Part shown: in pieces, positions 51,648 to 52,152 of the stretch
Layout of the letters: each line of letters starts with the position of its first letter
Numbering within the stretch: position 1 is the stretch's first letter
Origin: an uncultured Clostridia bacterium
GTDB taxonomy: Bacteria; Bacillota; Clostridia; UBA1381
Direction of reading: 5' to 3'
Length of the DNA stretch: 52,152 bases
NCBI GenBank assembly: GCA_910585485.1
Contig: CAJUEZ010000013.1
Coordinates: forward strand, 1 to 52,152
Made by a program: the position numbers and the translations under genes
Notes under the pieces: model-generated
The model's database searches: none
What the model was told of the DNA's origin: nothing
What the model saw: the letters and a program-made list of their open reading frames with translations, nothing else

Positions 51648-52152
51648 TTGCTTTCCCTCCCCTTTCCGATTAACTCGTACAGTTTTTGAAGCGAGTTTTT
51701 AAGTCCGCCCATTTCGTCAATAAGTCCGCACTCAACCGCCTTTGGCGCAAACAGTATGCTCCCGACGTCATTCGCAATTTCCTCTGTCGTCAGCATAAGC
51801 CGTTTAAATTCCTCCTGCGATATTTTGGAATTAGCCGTTACAAACTCTGTGATTCTTTCCTGCATATTCTGAAAATACTGAAACGTCTGCATAACTCCTA
51901 TTACCAGTCCGTTCATTCGCAGTGGGTGTACTGTCATTGTAGCAGTCGGGGCAATAAAAGAATAGTCAGCCGATACTGCAAGCGGCACGCCTATGCTGTG
52001 TCCTCCGCCCAAAACAAGAGACACTGTCGGCTTACCCATGCTTGCAATCATTTCAGCAATGGCAAGACCCGCCTCGACATCTCCTCCAACTGTGTTTAAA
52101 ATCACCAAAAGTCCGTCTATTTCAGGGTCCTCCTCTACTGCTATAAGCTGAG
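51644..52152 (-). CDS. tepA: ClpP-like protease TepA (5' end outside window)
   Basis: The C-terminal ~169 residues of a ClpP-class serine peptidase; the frame is open to the right edge. The oxyanion segment NTVGGDVEAG, the nucleophile serine in GGGHSIGVPLA and the histidine in MTVHPLR are present. TepA-like proteins are cytoplasmic peptidases, linked in Bacillus to protein export and spore small-protein turnover. The pairing with ylzJ supports the name. The TTG at 52108 lies inside the conserved core and is not a start. Confidence 0.88.
   Translation of the reverse strand, partial: QLIAVEEDPEIDGLLVILNTVGGDVEAGLAIAEMIASMGKPTVSLVLGGGHSIGVPLAVSADYSFIAPTATMTVHPLRMNGLVIGVMQTFQYFQNMQERITEFVTANSKISQEEFKRLMLTTEEIANDVGSILFAPKAVECGLIDEMGGLKNSLQKLYELIGKGRESK

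Noticed and set aside
1..52152. CRISPR array, insertion sequence, prophage or toxin-antitoxin locus
   Set aside because: No regularly spaced repeats, transposase, integrase or phage structural genes were seen; the ribbon-helix-helix protein lacks a toxin partner.

Overview
The window is a low-GC chromosomal segment from a Gram-positive, probably gut-type member of the class Clostridia (Bacillota). Supporting signs are strong AGGAGG-type ribosome binding sites, frequent TTG/GTG starts, near-consensus sigma-A promoters, a FapR-controlled type II fatty acid operon with FabK as enoyl reductase, a class B sortase with an NPKTG substrate, a sodium-pumping biotin decarboxylase operon, glycyl-radical chemistry and the YlzJ-TepA pair. 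No ribosomal RNA, insertion sequence, prophage, CRISPR array or recognisable defence island was found. Most genes lie on the minus strand; plus-strand genes are short islands with their own promoters.

Layout. 1-5.6 kb: an envelope polysaccharide operon (glycosyltransferase-CsaB fusion, MurJ-type flippase, O-antigen-ligase-like polymerase running off the left edge). 5.7-6.1 kb: tmRNA. 6.1-10.1 kb: a cell-wall amidase, ruvB, ruvA and a separately transcribed ruvC. 10.2-13.4 kb: argG and argH, split by a small island with a structured RNA and a 56-residue ribbon-helix-helix protein on the opposite strand. 13.4-14.7 kb: a membrane protein/XRE regulator pair and an acetyltransferase. 14.7-18.0 kb: a glycyl radical enzyme of glycerol/diol dehydratase type and its activase. 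18.1-20.0 kb: a SulP transporter and tRNA-Arg. 20.0-21.9 kb: sortase B and its likely substrate. 22.1-24.3 kb: a dGTPase-like HD protein, a candidate small RNA and proC. 24.3-29.4 kb: a biotin-dependent Na+ pump operon holding both carboxyltransferase types. 29.7-32.0 kb: rluB, a D,D-carboxypeptidase, tRNA-Leu and tRNA-Gln. 32.2-45.4 kb: fapR-plsX-fabH-fabK-fabD-fabG-acpP-fabF-rnc-(radical SAM)-smc-ftsY. 45.6-47.3 kb: iscU and iscS. 47.5-50.1 kb: a TmcAL-like gene and an NSS transporter. 50.1-52.2 kb: tyrS, ylzJ and a partial tepA-like gene.

Most of the window is conserved core genome. The places that best repay a second look are the RNA/ribbon-helix-helix island between argG and argH, the decarboxylase operon that contains every catalytic part of a transcarboxylase plus a sodium pump, the diol-dehydratase-type glycyl radical enzyme whose activase lacks the usual ferredoxin insert, the glycosyltransferase-CsaB fusion, and an orphan promoter with two hairpins at 23.3 kb. 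Regulation is readable in several places: a perfect FapR palindrome downstream of the fap promoter, an operator over the XRE start site, and a dyad at the isc start site. All identifications come from motif reading and memory of the families; no database search was possible.
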